This document shows, piece after piece, positions 53,932-63,046 of a stretch of DNA of 64,000 bases (positions within the stretch are counted from its first letter, which is position 1; each line of letters opens with the position of its first letter). The notes beneath the pieces are model-generated. The model saw only the letters and a list, made by a program, of their open reading frames with translations. It was not told the origin of the DNA and searched no databases. Origin of the DNA: Candidatus Amarobacillus elongatus (GTDB lineage: Bacteria > Chloroflexota > Dehalococcoidia > Tepidiformales > Tepidiformaceae). Position numbers and translations under genes: made by a program. The DNA lies in contig JADJBX010000001.1 of assembly GCA_016703545.1 (NCBI GenBank), positions 558,001 to 622,000 on the forward strand, in the 5' to 3' direction.

Positions 53932-55140
53932 ATGGCGCGCATGCGATTCGGCGTCTTCCTCGCACCCCACCACCCCGTTGGCGAACACCCGACGCTGCAG
54001 CTTCAGCGCGACCTCGAACTCGCCGCGCACGTCGCTCGCCTTGGCTCCGACGAGTTCTGGGTGGGTGAGCACCCCTCCGGCGGATGGGAAACGATCGGCT
54101 CGCCGGAGCTCTTCCTCGCGGCCGCGGGTGAACGGACGCAACGCATCCGCCTCGGGACCGGCGTGGTGTCGCTGCCGTACCACCACCCGTTCACGGTGGC
54201 GGCGCGCATCGTCCAGCTCGACCACCTGACACGCGGCCGCGCGATGCTCGGCGTGGGGCCGGGAGCGCTGCCGTCGGACGCGATGATGCTCGGCATCGAC
54301 CCGGCGACCCAGCGCGACCGTATGGACGAGGCGACCGGCGTGATCCAGCGGCTGCTCCGGGGCGAGACGGTGACACACAAGAGCGACTGGTTCGAACTGA
54401 ACGAAGCGCGGCTCCAGATCCTGCCGCTGCAAGATGAACTGCCGATGGTGTCGGCTTCGAGCGTGAGCCCGGCGGGAATGAAGGTCGCGGGGAAATACGG
54501 CATCGGCGTCATCTCGGTGGCTTCGAACAGCGTCGAGGGGCTGGCGGCGCTGCCCACGCAGTGGGGCTTCGGCGAGACCTACGCACAGGAAAACGGCCAG
54601 GTCATCGATCGCCGGAACTGGCGCGTGATGACGCAGTGGCACATCGCCCCCACGCGGGAGCAGGCGATCGCGGAGGTGGCCGACGGGATCAAGCAGTGGC
54701 ACAACCAGTACAACGTTGATGTGCTCGGCCGGCCGAACGCGAATTACGTGGAGGACGGGGCGGTGATGGCGCGCGCGATGATGGCGAACGGGTCGGCGAT
54801 CTTCGGGCCGCCAGAGGACGCGGTCGCGCAGATCCGGAAGCTGCAGGAGATCAGCGGCGGGTTCGGGACGGTGATCGGCTTCGCGCACGACTGGGCGGGC
54901 CGGGGCGAGGCGATGTTCCGCAGCTACGACCTGTTTGCCCGCTACGTGATGCCGAAGCTGCAGGGACTCACCGCGGGCGTCGAGGAGAGCGCACGCTGGG
55001 TGGGGGCCGCGAAGGGCGAGCTCATGCAGGGCGCCGGCCAGGCGATCCTGAAGGCGATCCGCGAGCACAACGCATCGCACCCCCAGCAGCAGAAGAAGGA
55101 AGCGACGGACGGGAGCGTGGTCGCCTTCGGCAAGGAGTAG
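53932..55140 (+). CDS. LLM-class (luciferase-like) F420- or FMN-dependent oxidoreductase
   Basis: A 402-residue TIM-barrel enzyme of the luciferase-like monooxygenase superfamily. The start MARMRFGVFLAPHHPVGEHP with GGAGG upstream, FWVGEHPSGGWE, TGVVSLPYHHPFTVAARIVQ, LDHLTRGRAMLGVGPGALPSD and the C-terminal FDHDWA-like GFAHDWAG are typical. The long insertion after the fourth strand and a GVGPGALPSDA loop resemble FMN-dependent monooxygenases as well as F420 reductases. Because FO synthase is encoded in this window, F420 use is plausible, but cofactor choice is not proven. Confidence 0.85.
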   Translation: MARMRFGVFLAPHHPVGEHPTLQLQRDLELAAHVARLGSDEFWVGEHPSGGWETIGSPELFLAAAGERTQRIRLGTGVVSLPYHHPFTVAARIVQLDHLTRGRAMLGVGPGALPSDAMMLGIDPATQRDRMDEATGVIQRLLRGETVTHKSDWFELNEARLQILPLQDELPMVSASSVSPAGMKVAGKYGIGVISVASNSVEGLAALPTQWGFGETYAQENGQVIDRRNWRVMTQWHIAPTREQAIAEVADGIKQWHNQYNVDVLGRPNANYVEDGAVMARAMMANGSAIFGPPEDAVAQIRKLQEISGGFGTVIGFAHDWAGRGEAMFRSYDLFARYVMPKLQGLTAGVEESARWVGAAKGELMQGAGQAILKAIREHNASHPQQQKKEATDGSVVAFGKE

Positions 55141-55170
55141 CCCGGCCGGACATCCCGCCGGGAACGACAA

Positions 55171-55725
55171 CTAGCTCGTCATGCCGCCGAGTCCGACGAG
55201 CGCGCGGGCGTGCTCCATTTCGCCCAGGTGGCGGATGCCGTGCTGGAAGACGAAGCATTCCAGCGCGTGGAGGCGGCGGAAGGCGCCCGGCCCCACGACG
55301 ATGGCGCAGAACGTGTTCGCGAGCGGCGGGGGCATGGACGGGAAGATGACCTCCGCCAGGCGCTCCGGGGTAAGGGAATGCAGGACGCCCTCGGTCTGGG
55401 CGATGACGGCGGACTGGTAGGCGCGCCACGCATCGAAGTCGCCGAGGCGGAGGTGCTGCATCTCCTCGACGGTCTGCTCGCGCCCGAGTTCGTCGACATT
55501 CACGCCGACCTGCGCGGCCCAGCCGTCGCGGCTCCAGAGGGTGTCCTGGGTGAGGAAGATGCGGCTGATGGATTGGTCCTGGCCGCGCATGTAATGGCTG
55601 AGGCTGAAGGCGATGGGGAGAACGCCGTCGCGCTCGAAGTGGTTCACGTGCTCGAGCGTCATGTCGCTGACGGCGCGCTCCCAGAGGATGTTCATGGCGC
55701 GGACGCGGCCGAGCAGGTTCTCCAT
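55171..55725 (-). CDS. DinB-like four-helix protein
   Basis: A 184-residue protein of the DinB/YfiT-like superfamily of metal-binding four-helix bundles, often thiol transferases. MENLLGRVRAMNILWERAVS, FSLSHYMRGQDQSISRIFLT and a C-terminal FQHGIRHLGEMEHARALVG are consistent, with His residues in HYMRGQD and RHLGEMEH as candidate metal ligands. The ATG at 55725 is chosen over an upstream start that would add 22 residues. Function is unknown. Confidence 0.65.
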   Translation of the reverse strand: MENLLGRVRAMNILWERAVSDMTLEHVNHFERDGVLPIAFSLSHYMRGQDQSISRIFLTQDTLWSRDGWAAQVGVNVDELGREQTVEEMQHLRLGDFDAWRAYQSAVIAQTEGVLHSLTPERLAEVIFPSMPPPLANTFCAIVVGPGAFRRLHALECFVFQHGIRHLGEMEHARALVGLGGMTS

Positions 55726-55883
55726 GAAGACGTCGTCCAAGTTCGGAATCCCCCTCGTCGTTTGGGTGCAGCCTACGCTTCGGCACCGCACGCTCCAGTG
55801 GGACGGCGTGTGTGAATGGGTCCACGGAAGAGGGCCGTGGGGGCCCTATCGCGGGGCCGCCCTCCGTCCCACAATGCCGCCCG

Positions 55884-56279
55884 ATGGCACAGCAGGCGAT
55901 TGAACTGATCCTTCTTCGGCAGTGGGCGAGCTACCTGACGGTGCCCCTCCTGCTGGTGGACCACGAGGGCGTGCTGCTGTTCTTCAACGAGGCCGCGGAG
56001 CGCGTCCTGGGGCAGCGGTTCGAGGACGCGGGCGACCTGCGCGCCGAACAGCTGGCCGACCTGTTCAACCTCCAGTACGAAGATGGGGAGCGGCTTTCGC
56101 CGGTAGAGCACCCCCTCGGCATCGCGCTGCGCGAGCGGCGGCCGGCGCACCTGCGGATGCGGATGCGCGGGCTGGACGGCTCATGGCGGCTGATCGAATC
56201 GACATCGATGCCGGTGGAAGCGCAGGGCTCGCGGCACCTGGGCGCCTTCGCGATGTTCTGGGAGGTTCCACAGCCGTGA
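55884..56279 (+). CDS. Single-domain PAS protein
   Basis: A 131-residue PAS sensor domain without output domain. The sequence VPLLLVDHEGVLLFFNEAAE, HPLGIALRERRPAHLRMRMR and GSWRLIESTSMPVEAQGSRH follows a typical PAS fold. It could bind a small ligand or partner protein. Its stop codon overlaps the start of the metallo-beta-lactamase gene (GTGA), so the two are probably made together and may interact. Confidence 0.8.
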   Translation: MAQQAIELILLRQWASYLTVPLLLVDHEGVLLFFNEAAERVLGQRFEDAGDLRAEQLADLFNLQYEDGERLSPVEHPLGIALRERRPAHLRMRMRGLDGSWRLIESTSMPVEAQGSRHLGAFAMFWEVPQP

Positions 56280-57106
56280 AGGTGACCCTCTGGGGGACGC
56301 GCGGTTCGATCCCCAGCGCCGGGCCGGAAACGGTGCGGTACGGCGGGAACACCGCGTGCGTGGAGGTGCGAGCGAGCGACGGGTCGTTGCTGGTGCTGGA
56401 CGCGGGGTCGGGGATCCGGCGGCTGGGGGCGACGCTGGCGAGCGAACGGCGCATCGACCTGCTCCTCAGCCACCTGCACATGGATCACGTCCAGGGGCTC
56501 GGGTTTTTCGCGCCATTCTTCCGGCCGGGCGCGGAAGTCCACCTGTGGGGCCCGTCGTCGACGGACCAGCGGATGCGCGAGCGGCTGGCGCGGTACCTTT
56601 CGCCACCCCTGTTCCCCGTGCGCATTCGCGACCTGCCGTGCGCGCTGAGCATTCACGGGCTGACGGAGGACCCGTTCGCGCTGGGGCCGTTCCGGGTCAC
56701 GGCGAAGCTCATCTGCCACCCGGGCGGCACGCTGGGATACCGCATCGAAGAAGGCGGCCGGGTGCTCGCGTATCTGCCGGACCACGAGCCGGCGCTGGGG
56801 GTGCGGCACTTCCCACGGGAGCCGGAATGGACGTCCGGGTACGACCTGGCTCGCGGCGCGGACGTGCTCATCCACGACGCGCAATACGCCGACGGGGAGT
56901 ACGCCGACCACGAGGGGTGGGGGCACAGCGCGATGTCGCACACGCTCGCGATGGCCTCGCTGTGCGACGTACGGCGGCTGGTGACGTTCCACCACGACCC
57001 CTCGCATTCGGACGACTTCCTGGATGCGCTGCACGAGGACGCACTGAGCTGCCGGCCGCCGTACGAGCTGGTGCCAGGGCGCGAAGGGCTCACGCTCGAG
57101 GTGTAG
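56276..57106 (+). CDS. Metallo-beta-lactamase-fold hydrolase
   Basis: A 276-residue MBL-fold protein. It starts at GTG 56276 with GGAGG about ten bases upstream and reads MKVTLWGTRGSIPSAGPETV with RYGGNTACVEV, the signature of an RNase Z/PhnP-like subgroup. The metal ligands are in SHLHMDH, the YLPDHEP Asp-His and HDAQYADGEY, and a final His lies in TFHHDPSH. It is translationally coupled to the PAS gene. The likely role is a phosphodiesterase acting on a small or cyclic nucleotide, but that is inference. Confidence 0.85.
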   Translation: MKVTLWGTRGSIPSAGPETVRYGGNTACVEVRASDGSLLVLDAGSGIRRLGATLASERRIDLLLSHLHMDHVQGLGFFAPFFRPGAEVHLWGPSSTDQRMRERLARYLSPPLFPVRIRDLPCALSIHGLTEDPFALGPFRVTAKLICHPGGTLGYRIEEGGRVLAYLPDHEPALGVRHFPREPEWTSGYDLARGADVLIHDAQYADGEYADHEGWGHSAMSHTLAMASLCDVRRLVTFHHDPSHSDDFLDALHEDALSCRPPYELVPGREGLTLEV

Positions 57107-57149
57107 AACCCACTGGGACGGCTGCGCCGGGGGCGCTAAGCTCCGCGCC

Positions 57150-57929
57150 ATGCCCTACGCACATGTGAACGGCGCGACCCTGTACTACGAACAGCACGGC
57201 TCGGGACCGGACCTTGTTTTCCACCACGGGGCCGGCGGGAATCACCTGTCGTGGTGGCAGCAGGTACCGGCGTTCGCGGAGCGATACCGGGTGACGGTGT
57301 TCGATGCGCGCGGCTGGGGCGTCTCGCGCGGGGACATGGCCGTGGGCCGCTTCGTCCTGGGCACGGACCTGATCGCGCTGATGGAGCACCTCGGGATCGA
57401 ACGGGCGCATGTGGTGGCGCAATCGATGGGGGGACGGGCGGTGGCGGGGCTGGCGCGGCTGGCGCCGGGGCGGATCCGGTCGCTGACGCTATGCGGGACG
57501 ACGGCGGGCGCGACCAACGACCGCGTTCGCGAACTCCAGGACGAACTGCGCGACGAACGTGGCGAGGGGGGGCTGCGGGAACACGCGCTGGCGAAGCCGT
57601 TCGAACGCGCGAACCCGGCACTGGCGCACCTCTACCGGCAGATCAACGCGCTCAACCCGAAGCGGCCACGGGGCTTCCTCGGCAGGCCCCCCGCGACCTA
57701 CCGGGGGTCCATGCACGGGCCGTTGGCGTCGGTGGGCGTGCCGATTCTGTTCATGGTGGGCGAACACGATCTGATCACGTCGCCGGAGATGATCCGCGAG
57801 GCGCACGAGCTGATTCCCGGCTCCCGGATGCACGAAATCAAGGGCGCGGGGCACTCGGCGTACTTTGAAAACCCATTGGAATTCAACGCCGTCCTGGCCG
57901 GTTTCCTGGACGGCATTCCCGGGGAATGA
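57150..57929 (+). CDS. Alpha/beta-fold hydrolase
   Basis: A 259-residue hydrolase. The oxyanion region is HHGAGGNHLSWWQ, the nucleophile elbow is AQSMGGRAVAGLA, the acid is the Asp in GEHDLITS and the base the His in GAGHSAYFE. This arrangement is close to esterase and 3-oxoadipate enol-lactonase-like enzymes. The ATG at 57150 is the only sensible start. It lies 43 bases after the MBL gene. Confidence 0.87.
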   Translation: MPYAHVNGATLYYEQHGSGPDLVFHHGAGGNHLSWWQQVPAFAERYRVTVFDARGWGVSRGDMAVGRFVLGTDLIALMEHLGIERAHVVAQSMGGRAVAGLARLAPGRIRSLTLCGTTAGATNDRVRELQDELRDERGEGGLREHALAKPFERANPALAHLYRQINALNPKRPRGFLGRPPATYRGSMHGPLASVGVPILFMVGEHDLITSPEMIREAHELIPGSRMHEIKGAGHSAYFENPLEFNAVLAGFLDGIPGE

Positions 57930-58001
57930 CCGTTCGCCCTAAGGGTATTGGTGGACATCGGGTTGCTCGCACCCGTAGGGGCGGTTTATGGTCTAGTCCT
58001 T

Positions 58002-58310
58002 ATGGACTGGCTTCGAAGCCTGCTCAACTGGCTTGGTTCGCTGTTCTCGCGCGGGTCGCGGGACGACGAGGGATGGATTGAGCCCTCGAACGTCATCACG
58101 CGGGCGATCCTCGCGATGGACGACGAACTGCCGCCGGTGATGGAGCCGGTGGTGGCCGAGGAAGTCGCCCCCGAGCCGGAGCCGACGCCCGAACCGGTCG
58201 TGGAACCGGCCGCCGCGGAGGTGGCCGCGCCGCGGAAGAAGAGCGACGAGACCGAGGAAGAGGCTGAAGAACAGGCCGCCGAGCCGGCTGCCGAGGAACG
58301 CGCCGCCTAG
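58002..58310 (+). CDS. Small protein with acidic Glu/Ala/Pro tail
   Basis: A 102-residue product not recognised as a family. The ATG at 58002 gives MDWLRSLLNWLGSLFSRGSR, an amphipathic helix possibly membrane-binding, followed by an acidic low-complexity region of Glu, Pro, Val and Ala with a KKSDETEEE segment. It is followed by a clear terminator, supporting real expression. An in-frame start 54 bases upstream is possible. Confidence 0.55.
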   Translation: MDWLRSLLNWLGSLFSRGSRDDEGWIEPSNVITRAILAMDDELPPVMEPVVAEEVAPEPEPTPEPVVEPAAAEVAAPRKKSDETEEEAEEQAAEPAAEERAA

Positions 58311-58336
58311 CCCCGCCGCCGCCACAATCCCAACCG

Positions 58337-58369
58337 AACGCGCCCTCCCGAACCAGGAGGGCGCGTTTT
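58337..58369 (+). terminator. Rho-independent terminator
   Basis: AACGCGCCCTCC and GGAGGGCGCGTT make a 12-bp perfect stem with a 7-base loop and are followed by TTTTC. It ends the preceding plus-strand gene and lies just before the convergent PNPOx-like gene end. Confidence 0.8.
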
Positions 58370-58381
58370 CGCGTGGCGCGG

Positions 58382-59029
58382 CTACCACATCGTCTTCGTG
58401 TAGCCCGCCTCGAGGTAGGCATCGACCTGTTCACCGGGCTGGTCGAGCGCGAGCTGCTCCTGGAGCATGCAGCCGGCGGAGGGGATCTCGGAACGGTCGA
58501 TGCGGGCTGCGGGGTCCCAGAGGCGCGAGCGGCGGAACGCCTTCGCGCAGTGCAGGTACGCCTCCTCGACCGTGACGACGATGGCGAGCGCGGGCGGCCT
58601 GCCATCGACCGCCATGGACGTGAGCAGTGCGGCGTCGCGCGTGACGGCGGCACGGCCATTCACGCGAACCGTGTCGTCGCTGCCGGGAATGAGGAACAGG
58701 AGCCCCGCACGGCCGGTCTCGAGGATGTTGTGGATGGAGTCCATACGGCGGTTGCCGGGGCGCTCGGGGATGGCGAGGTGGCGCTCATCGAGGACGTGGA
58801 CGAACCCGGGGAGGTCGCCCCGGGGGCTGACATCGCCGCGGCCGTCCGCGCTCGCCGTGCCGAGCAGCATGAAGGGCGAGCGCTCAATGAAGCGCGCGAA
58901 GTTGTGGTCGATGCGGCCGATGTCCTTGCGGCGGGCGCCATCGCCGACGGGGCCGGCGAGCGCCTCGATGTCGTGGATATCGTCGACGGTGTCCAGCAAG
59001 GCGCCGCTCGCGAGTTCGATGTGCCCCAT
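58382..59029 (-). CDS. Pyridoxamine 5'-phosphate oxidase-like flavin-binding protein
   Basis: A 215-residue split-barrel protein of the PNPOx-like/MSMEG_1061 type. FARFIERSPFMLLGTASADG with DVSPRGDLPGFVHVLDERHL and RMDSIHNILETGRAGLLFLI are conserved family stretches that bind FMN or, in some branches, F420. The start is ATG 59029. The C-terminus AYLEAGYTKTMW includes a short conserved end. The physiological substrate is unknown. Confidence 0.8.
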   Translation of the reverse strand: MGHIELASGALLDTVDDIHDIEALAGPVGDGARRKDIGRIDHNFARFIERSPFMLLGTASADGRGDVSPRGDLPGFVHVLDERHLAIPERPGNRRMDSIHNILETGRAGLLFLIPGSDDTVRVNGRAAVTRDAALLTSMAVDGRPPALAIVVTVEEAYLHCAKAFRRSRLWDPAARIDRSEIPSAGCMLQEQLALDQPGEQVDAYLEAGYTKTMW

Positions 59030-59085
59030 GGGAATCCTCCTCCGTTGTGGCGGAGGATTCTCGCATATGCGGGGGCAGGGCAGGG

Positions 59086-60594
59086 TCAGGCAGGGTCCTT
59101 TTCGGGCAGCCCCCAGCGGCCATAGGTGCGGGCGAGTTCGCGCAGCCATTCGTGGCGTCCGGCCGGGAGGTCGGACCAGCGGAAGCGCCAGCCCCAGTTG
59201 CCATCGGGTTCGCCGGGGACGTTCATCCGCGCTTCGCTCCCCATCCCCAGCACATCCTGCATCGGGAGGATGGCGAGTTCGGAGACGGATCGGTAGGCCA
59301 TGCGGATGAGGTCATCCGGGGCAGGCGTTTCGCAGGCGAGATACCGGCGGAGGTTCGCGAGCTCCAGGTCGCCGGCGGTCGCGAACCAGCCGGCGGTGGT
59401 GTCATTGTCGTGGGTGCCGGTGTACATGACGGACCGGGGATCGAGGTTGTGGGGCAGGTAGGGGTTCGCGGCATCGTCGCCGAAGGCGAACTGGAGCACC
59501 TTCATCCCCGGGTAGCCGAGGCCGTCGCAGAGCGCGCGCACCTGGCGCGTGATCACGCCCAGGTCCTCGGCGACGACGGACAGGGGGCCGAGGGCGGCCG
59601 TGAGCGCATCGAAGAGCGCGCGCCCGGGGCCGGGCACCCACGCGCCGTTGACCGCGGTCGGCTCATCGGCGGGGATCTCCCAGGCGGCTTCGAAGCCGCG
59701 GAAGTGGTCCAGCCGGAGGACGTCGACCTGCGCGAGGGCCCACGCCAGGCGGTCGCGCCACCAGCCGTAGCCATCGCCGGCCAGCGCCTCCCAGTCGTAG
59801 AGGGGGTTGCCCCAGCGCTGCCCGGTGGCGGAGAAGGCATCCGGTGGGACGCCGGCGACGGACACGGGCCGGCCGTCGGCGTCGAGCTTAAAGATGTGCT
59901 GGTTCGACCACGTGTCCGCGCTGTCGTGGTCGACGAAGATCGGCATGTCGCCCATCAGGGCGACTTCGCGTTCGTGGGCATAGCGGCGGATGGCGGCCCA
60001 CTGGCGATCGAATGCCCACTGCACGAACTCGTGGAGGGCGACTTCGCCGGCGAGCTCCTCGCGCGCGGCCTCGAGGGCGGCGGGCGTGCGCCGGCGCAGG
60101 TCGGCGGGCCAATCCAGCCAGCTCACATCGCAGTACTTGCGGCGCAACGCCATGAACAGGGCGTAATCGCCGAGCCAGTGGGCGCGGGCGCGGAAGTCGC
60201 CGGCTTCGTGCGATCGGCCCTGACCGCGCCAGCGGTCGCAGGCGGTTCGCAGGAGGATCTCGCGGCGGGCGGCCACTTCGTCCCAGGGGACGCGGCCCTC
60301 CTCCGGAAGGCCGGCGGCGGCGAGGTCGCCGTCATCGAGGAGGCCGTCGTCGCGAAGGAGCTCGGGCGAAATGAGCAGCGGGTTTCCGGCGAACGTGGAC
60401 CGCGCGGCGTACGGCGAATGCCCCGCCCCGGGAGGTGCGAGCGGCAACACCTGCCAGAGGCGCTGACCGGCACTCGCGAGGAAGTCGACGAAGTGGTAGG
60501 CCGCGGGCCCAAGGTCCCCGATGCCGAAGGGGCCGGGGAGGGAGGTGGGGTGGAGCAGCACGCCGGCTTTGCGCCGTTCGGGATGGTCAGCCAA
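59086..60594 (-). CDS. malQ: 4-alpha-glucanotransferase (amylomaltase)
   Basis: MalQ transfers alpha-1,4-glucan segments between maltodextrins, a step in glycogen or maltodextrin metabolism. The 502-residue protein shows RKAGVLLHPTSLPGPFGIGD near the start, SPYAARSTFAGNPLLIS, the nucleophile Asp in LRLDHFRG, the acid Glu in VVAEDLG and the third acid in TGTHDND, all GH77 hallmarks. It begins at TTG 60594, since no ATG or GTG fits the conserved N-terminus. A small protein related to carbohydrate metabolism lies just upstream. Confidence 0.95.
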   Translation of the reverse strand: MADHPERRKAGVLLHPTSLPGPFGIGDLGPAAYHFVDFLASAGQRLWQVLPLAPPGAGHSPYAARSTFAGNPLLISPELLRDDGLLDDGDLAAAGLPEEGRVPWDEVAARREILLRTACDRWRGQGRSHEAGDFRARAHWLGDYALFMALRRKYCDVSWLDWPADLRRRTPAALEAAREELAGEVALHEFVQWAFDRQWAAIRRYAHEREVALMGDMPIFVDHDSADTWSNQHIFKLDADGRPVSVAGVPPDAFSATGQRWGNPLYDWEALAGDGYGWWRDRLAWALAQVDVLRLDHFRGFEAAWEIPADEPTAVNGAWVPGPGRALFDALTAALGPLSVVAEDLGVITRQVRALCDGLGYPGMKVLQFAFGDDAANPYLPHNLDPRSVMYTGTHDNDTTAGWFATAGDLELANLRRYLACETPAPDDLIRMAYRSVSELAILPMQDVLGMGSEARMNVPGEPDGNWGWRFRWSDLPAGRHEWLRELARTYGRWGLPEKDPA

Positions 60595-60626
60595 GGGAGC
60601 GCCTCATGCCTTCAAAGCGTGGCGCA

Positions 60627-61049
60627 TCACTTCCTGCTGGTCGAGCGGCGGGACGCGGCGCCACTCTCCTTCCCATCGCAGGAAGCCCGGGATTCACCGC
60701 CCGCGGCGGCATCGGCGCCGGAGCGGCGGGCGCGGGCGCGATCGCGGCGCTCGGCGCCGCGGCGGGTGATGAGCTTGCTAAAGCGGCTCTCTCGGCCGCT
60801 GGCGCTGCGCTCCTGGTAGAGGAAGGCGAGCTTCTTCTCTTCGAACTTGCCGAAGAACTCGTCCCAGGAGATCTCGGTGAGGCTGGCCTTGCCACGGTAC
60901 CCGGGGTAATCGATGCGGAGCAGCCCGGCATCGCTCTTGCCGGCGGTACCCTCGACGGAGGCGGGGTGACCTCCGCGCGACTCAACCCACTCGCGGATCG
61001 TCTTGTGGTCGGTGGTGACGGTGGCTTCGCCGTTTCCAGATGCAGGCAT
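60627..61049 (-). CDS. Small conserved protein, often linked to glucan metabolism
   Basis: A 140-residue protein. The conserved part is TDHKTIREWVESRGGHPASV, LLRIDYPGYRGKASLTEISW and DEFFGKFEEKKLAFLYQE, a compact domain that I recall being labelled inconsistently in databases, sometimes as branching-enzyme-like. The C-terminal 45 residues are a basic, low-complexity tail (RRGAERRDRARARRSGADAA) not part of that core. It precedes malQ on the same strand with 32 bases between. The function is unknown to me. Confidence 0.55.
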   Translation of the reverse strand: MPASGNGEATVTTDHKTIREWVESRGGHPASVEGTAGKSDAGLLRIDYPGYRGKASLTEISWDEFFGKFEEKKLAFLYQERSASGRESRFSKLITRRGAERRDRARARRSGADAAAGGESRASCDGKESGAASRRSTSRK

Positions 61050-61076
61050 GGGGCCCTCCCGCAGCCACCATAGCCA

Positions 61077-61113
61077 GAAGGGCCCGGCCCCCGGAACGGG
61101 GAGCGGGCCCTTC
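61077..61113. terminator. Hairpin between peroxiredoxin and the DUF protein gene
   Basis: GAAGGGCCCG and CGGGCCCTTC form a perfect 10-bp stem, with an inner CCCC/GGGG pairing. It lies in the 141-base gap downstream of the peroxiredoxin gene (minus strand) and upstream of the small gene. No T run is present; a terminator role is plausible. Confidence 0.5.
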
Positions 61114-61190
61114 GAAACGAACGTGCAACGGCACTCGCGGGGAGGAGGCCGATGGCGCAACCGGGTGGCCGAAAGGGCCGCCTGGCGCTG

Positions 61191-61826
61191 CTACTTGCTC
61201 GGGTCCGGGGTCATGCGCAGGTACGGCTTGACCTCGGTGAACCCCTTCGGGAAGAGGGTCGCGGCGTCTTCGTTCTTGATGGTGGGAAGGACGACGCAGT
61301 CGTTGCCGGCCTGCCAGTTCACGGGGGTCGCGACCTTGAACTTGTCGGTCAGCTGCAGCGAGTCGATGACGCGCAGGATTTCGTCGAAGTTCCGGCCGGT
61401 CGAGGCGGGGTAGGTGAGCGTCAGGCGGAGCTTGCCCGCGGGATCGATGACGAACACCGAGCGAACGGTGCTCGTGGCGCCTTCGCCCCCTTCGAGCATG
61501 TCGTACAGAGTGGCGACCGAGCGGTCGGCGTCGGCGAGGAGGGGGTAATTGAGGGCGGTGCCCTGGGTCTCGGCGATATCGCCCACCCACTTCACGTGCG
61601 AATCGAGCGGGTCGACGGAGAGGCCGATGGGCTTGACGTTGCGCCGGTCGAATTCGGGCTTGAGCTTCGCCACCATGCCGAGTTCGGTGGTGCAGACGGG
61701 GGTGAAGTCCGCGGGGTGGGAGAAGAGGATCGCCCAGCTATCGCCCTTCCACTCATTGAAGTGGATGGGGCCCTCGGTGGACTCCTGCGTGAAATCGGGT
61801 GCCGGGTCGCCCAGCCGCAAAGACAT
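61191..61826 (-). CDS. Peroxiredoxin, 1-Cys (Prx6) type
   Basis: A 211-residue thiol peroxidase that reduces H2O2 and organic peroxides. The peroxidatic cysteine is Cys45 in HPADFTPVCTTELG, and the Prx6-type C-terminal domain is present (NDCVVLPTIK and TPDPSK). The second Cys (about 178) is not at a usual resolving position. The ATG at 61826 gives MSLRLGDPAPDFTQESTEGP. It is divergent from the Rrf2 regulator across 149 bases, which may respond to oxidative or iron-sulfur stress. Confidence 0.93.
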   Translation of the reverse strand: MSLRLGDPAPDFTQESTEGPIHFNEWKGDSWAILFSHPADFTPVCTTELGMVAKLKPEFDRRNVKPIGLSVDPLDSHVKWVGDIAETQGTALNYPLLADADRSVATLYDMLEGGEGATSTVRSVFVIDPAGKLRLTLTYPASTGRNFDEILRVIDSLQLTDKFKVATPVNWQAGNDCVVLPTIKNEDAATLFPKGFTEVKPYLRMTPDPSK

Positions 61827-61975
61827 GTGCTCTCTCCTTCGAAATCTTGGCGCTTGCCGCGGGGCCGGAAGTCCCGGACGGGCGCGCGCATCGCACCCAA
61901 GAGTGTGCCCGCTCGGGCGGGGATTGGCGATGGCCCCGGCCACATTGCGGGCGGGACGGCGGCTAGAATGCCGGG

Positions 61976-62437
61976 GTGAAGCTTTCAACACGGGGCGATT
62001 ACGGGGTGCGGGTGGTGCTCGAACTGGCGCGAGCGGGGCGAGGGGCGCAGCTCCCGGCGGCGGAGCTAGCGGACCGCTGCAAGGTCCCACAGAAGTACCT
62101 GGGGCACCTGCTGCTGGACCTGAAGGCGCACGGCATCGTGAAGAGCATGCGCGGGCCGCAGGGCGGCTTCTCCCTGGGACGCCCGGCCTCGGAGATCACG
62201 GTGGGCGAGGTGGTGCGGGTGATGGATGGCCCGCTGGCGCCGATCCAGTGCGCGAGCCGGACGGCGTTCGCGCCCTGCCCGCAGGACCGGTGCCAATCGG
62301 AGGAGACGTGCGTTCTGCGGGGGCTGTGGCTCGAAGTGCGCGACGCCATCTCGGCGATCGTCGACACGGTCAGTTTCGCGGACCTGGCGGCGCGCCCGGG
62401 GACCCCGGCCGCGCCGCGCGCGACGTACGCGATTTAG
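61976..62437 (+). CDS. Rrf2-family Fe-S transcriptional regulator
   Basis: A 153-residue regulator. The winged helix MKLSTRGDYGVRVVLELARA with QKYLGHLLLDLKAHGIVKSM and RGPQGGFSLGRP is diagnostic for Rrf2. The effector loop has four cysteines, IQCASRTAFAPCPQDRCQSE then TCVLRGLW, enough to bind an Fe-S cluster as in IscR or NsrR. It starts at GTG 61976. Because peroxiredoxin and glutathione peroxidase genes flank it, a redox-sensing role is likely. Its last four bases overlap the convergent peroxidase gene. Confidence 0.9.
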   Translation: MKLSTRGDYGVRVVLELARAGRGAQLPAAELADRCKVPQKYLGHLLLDLKAHGIVKSMRGPQGGFSLGRPASEITVGEVVRVMDGPLAPIQCASRTAFAPCPQDRCQSEETCVLRGLWLEVRDAISAIVDTVSFADLAARPGTPAAPRATYAI

Positions 62438-62931
62438 CCTTCGGCGGCGAGCAGGCTCTCAATCGCCTCGACAACCTCGGGGGCATCCGGCACGGTGCGC
62501 GGGCCGAAGCGCGCGGCGATGCTGCCATCGCGCGCGACGAGGTACTTCTGGAAGTTCCAGGTGACGTCGCCGCCGACGGGCTCGGGCTGCGTCGTGAGTT
62601 CGCGGTACAACGGGTGCATCGCCTCGCCGGTCACGGCAATCTTCGAAAACACGGGAAAGGTGACGCCGTAGTTCCGTTCGCAGAATTCGGCGATCTCGGC
62701 GTCGGTGCCGGGCTCCTGCTCGCGGAAGTCGTTGGCGGGGAAGCCGAGGATGGTGAAGCCACGGTCGTGGTACTGGTCGTACATGGCCTGGAGCTGGGTG
62801 TACTGGGGGGTGAGGCCGCACTTGCTGGCGACGTTCACGATCATCAGGACCTGGCCCTGGTACTTCGAAAGCGGCTCGGCCTGGCCGTCGAGCCGGTTCA
62901 TGGTCAGTTCGAACAAAGGACTTCCCTCCAA
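62434..62931 (-). CDS. Glutathione peroxidase-like thiol peroxidase (Cys type)
   Basis: A 165-residue peroxidase of the GPx family. The peroxidatic residue is Cys in VNVASKCGLTPQY, so it is a Cys, not selenocysteine, enzyme. The tetrad partners are the Gln in NDFREQEPGT and the Trp and Asn in WNFQKYLV. Bacterial homologues usually use thioredoxin rather than glutathione. It is convergent with the Rrf2 gene, sharing four bases at the ends. Confidence 0.93.
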   Translation of the reverse strand: MEGSPLFELTMNRLDGQAEPLSKYQGQVLMIVNVASKCGLTPQYTQLQAMYDQYHDRGFTILGFPANDFREQEPGTDAEIAEFCERNYGVTFPVFSKIAVTGEAMHPLYRELTTQPEPVGGDVTWNFQKYLVARDGSIAARFGPRTVPDAPEVVEAIESLLAAEG

Positions 62932-63046
62932 TAGTTGGCTCGTAGCATAGCCGCTCGGCGTGGGCGGGCGGCGAATGCGTTGTCGGCGCGGGCGGGCAGT
63001 CCGTAGTATTCGCCGGGCACCGGCCGCTCGCCGGGGAGGAAACGAG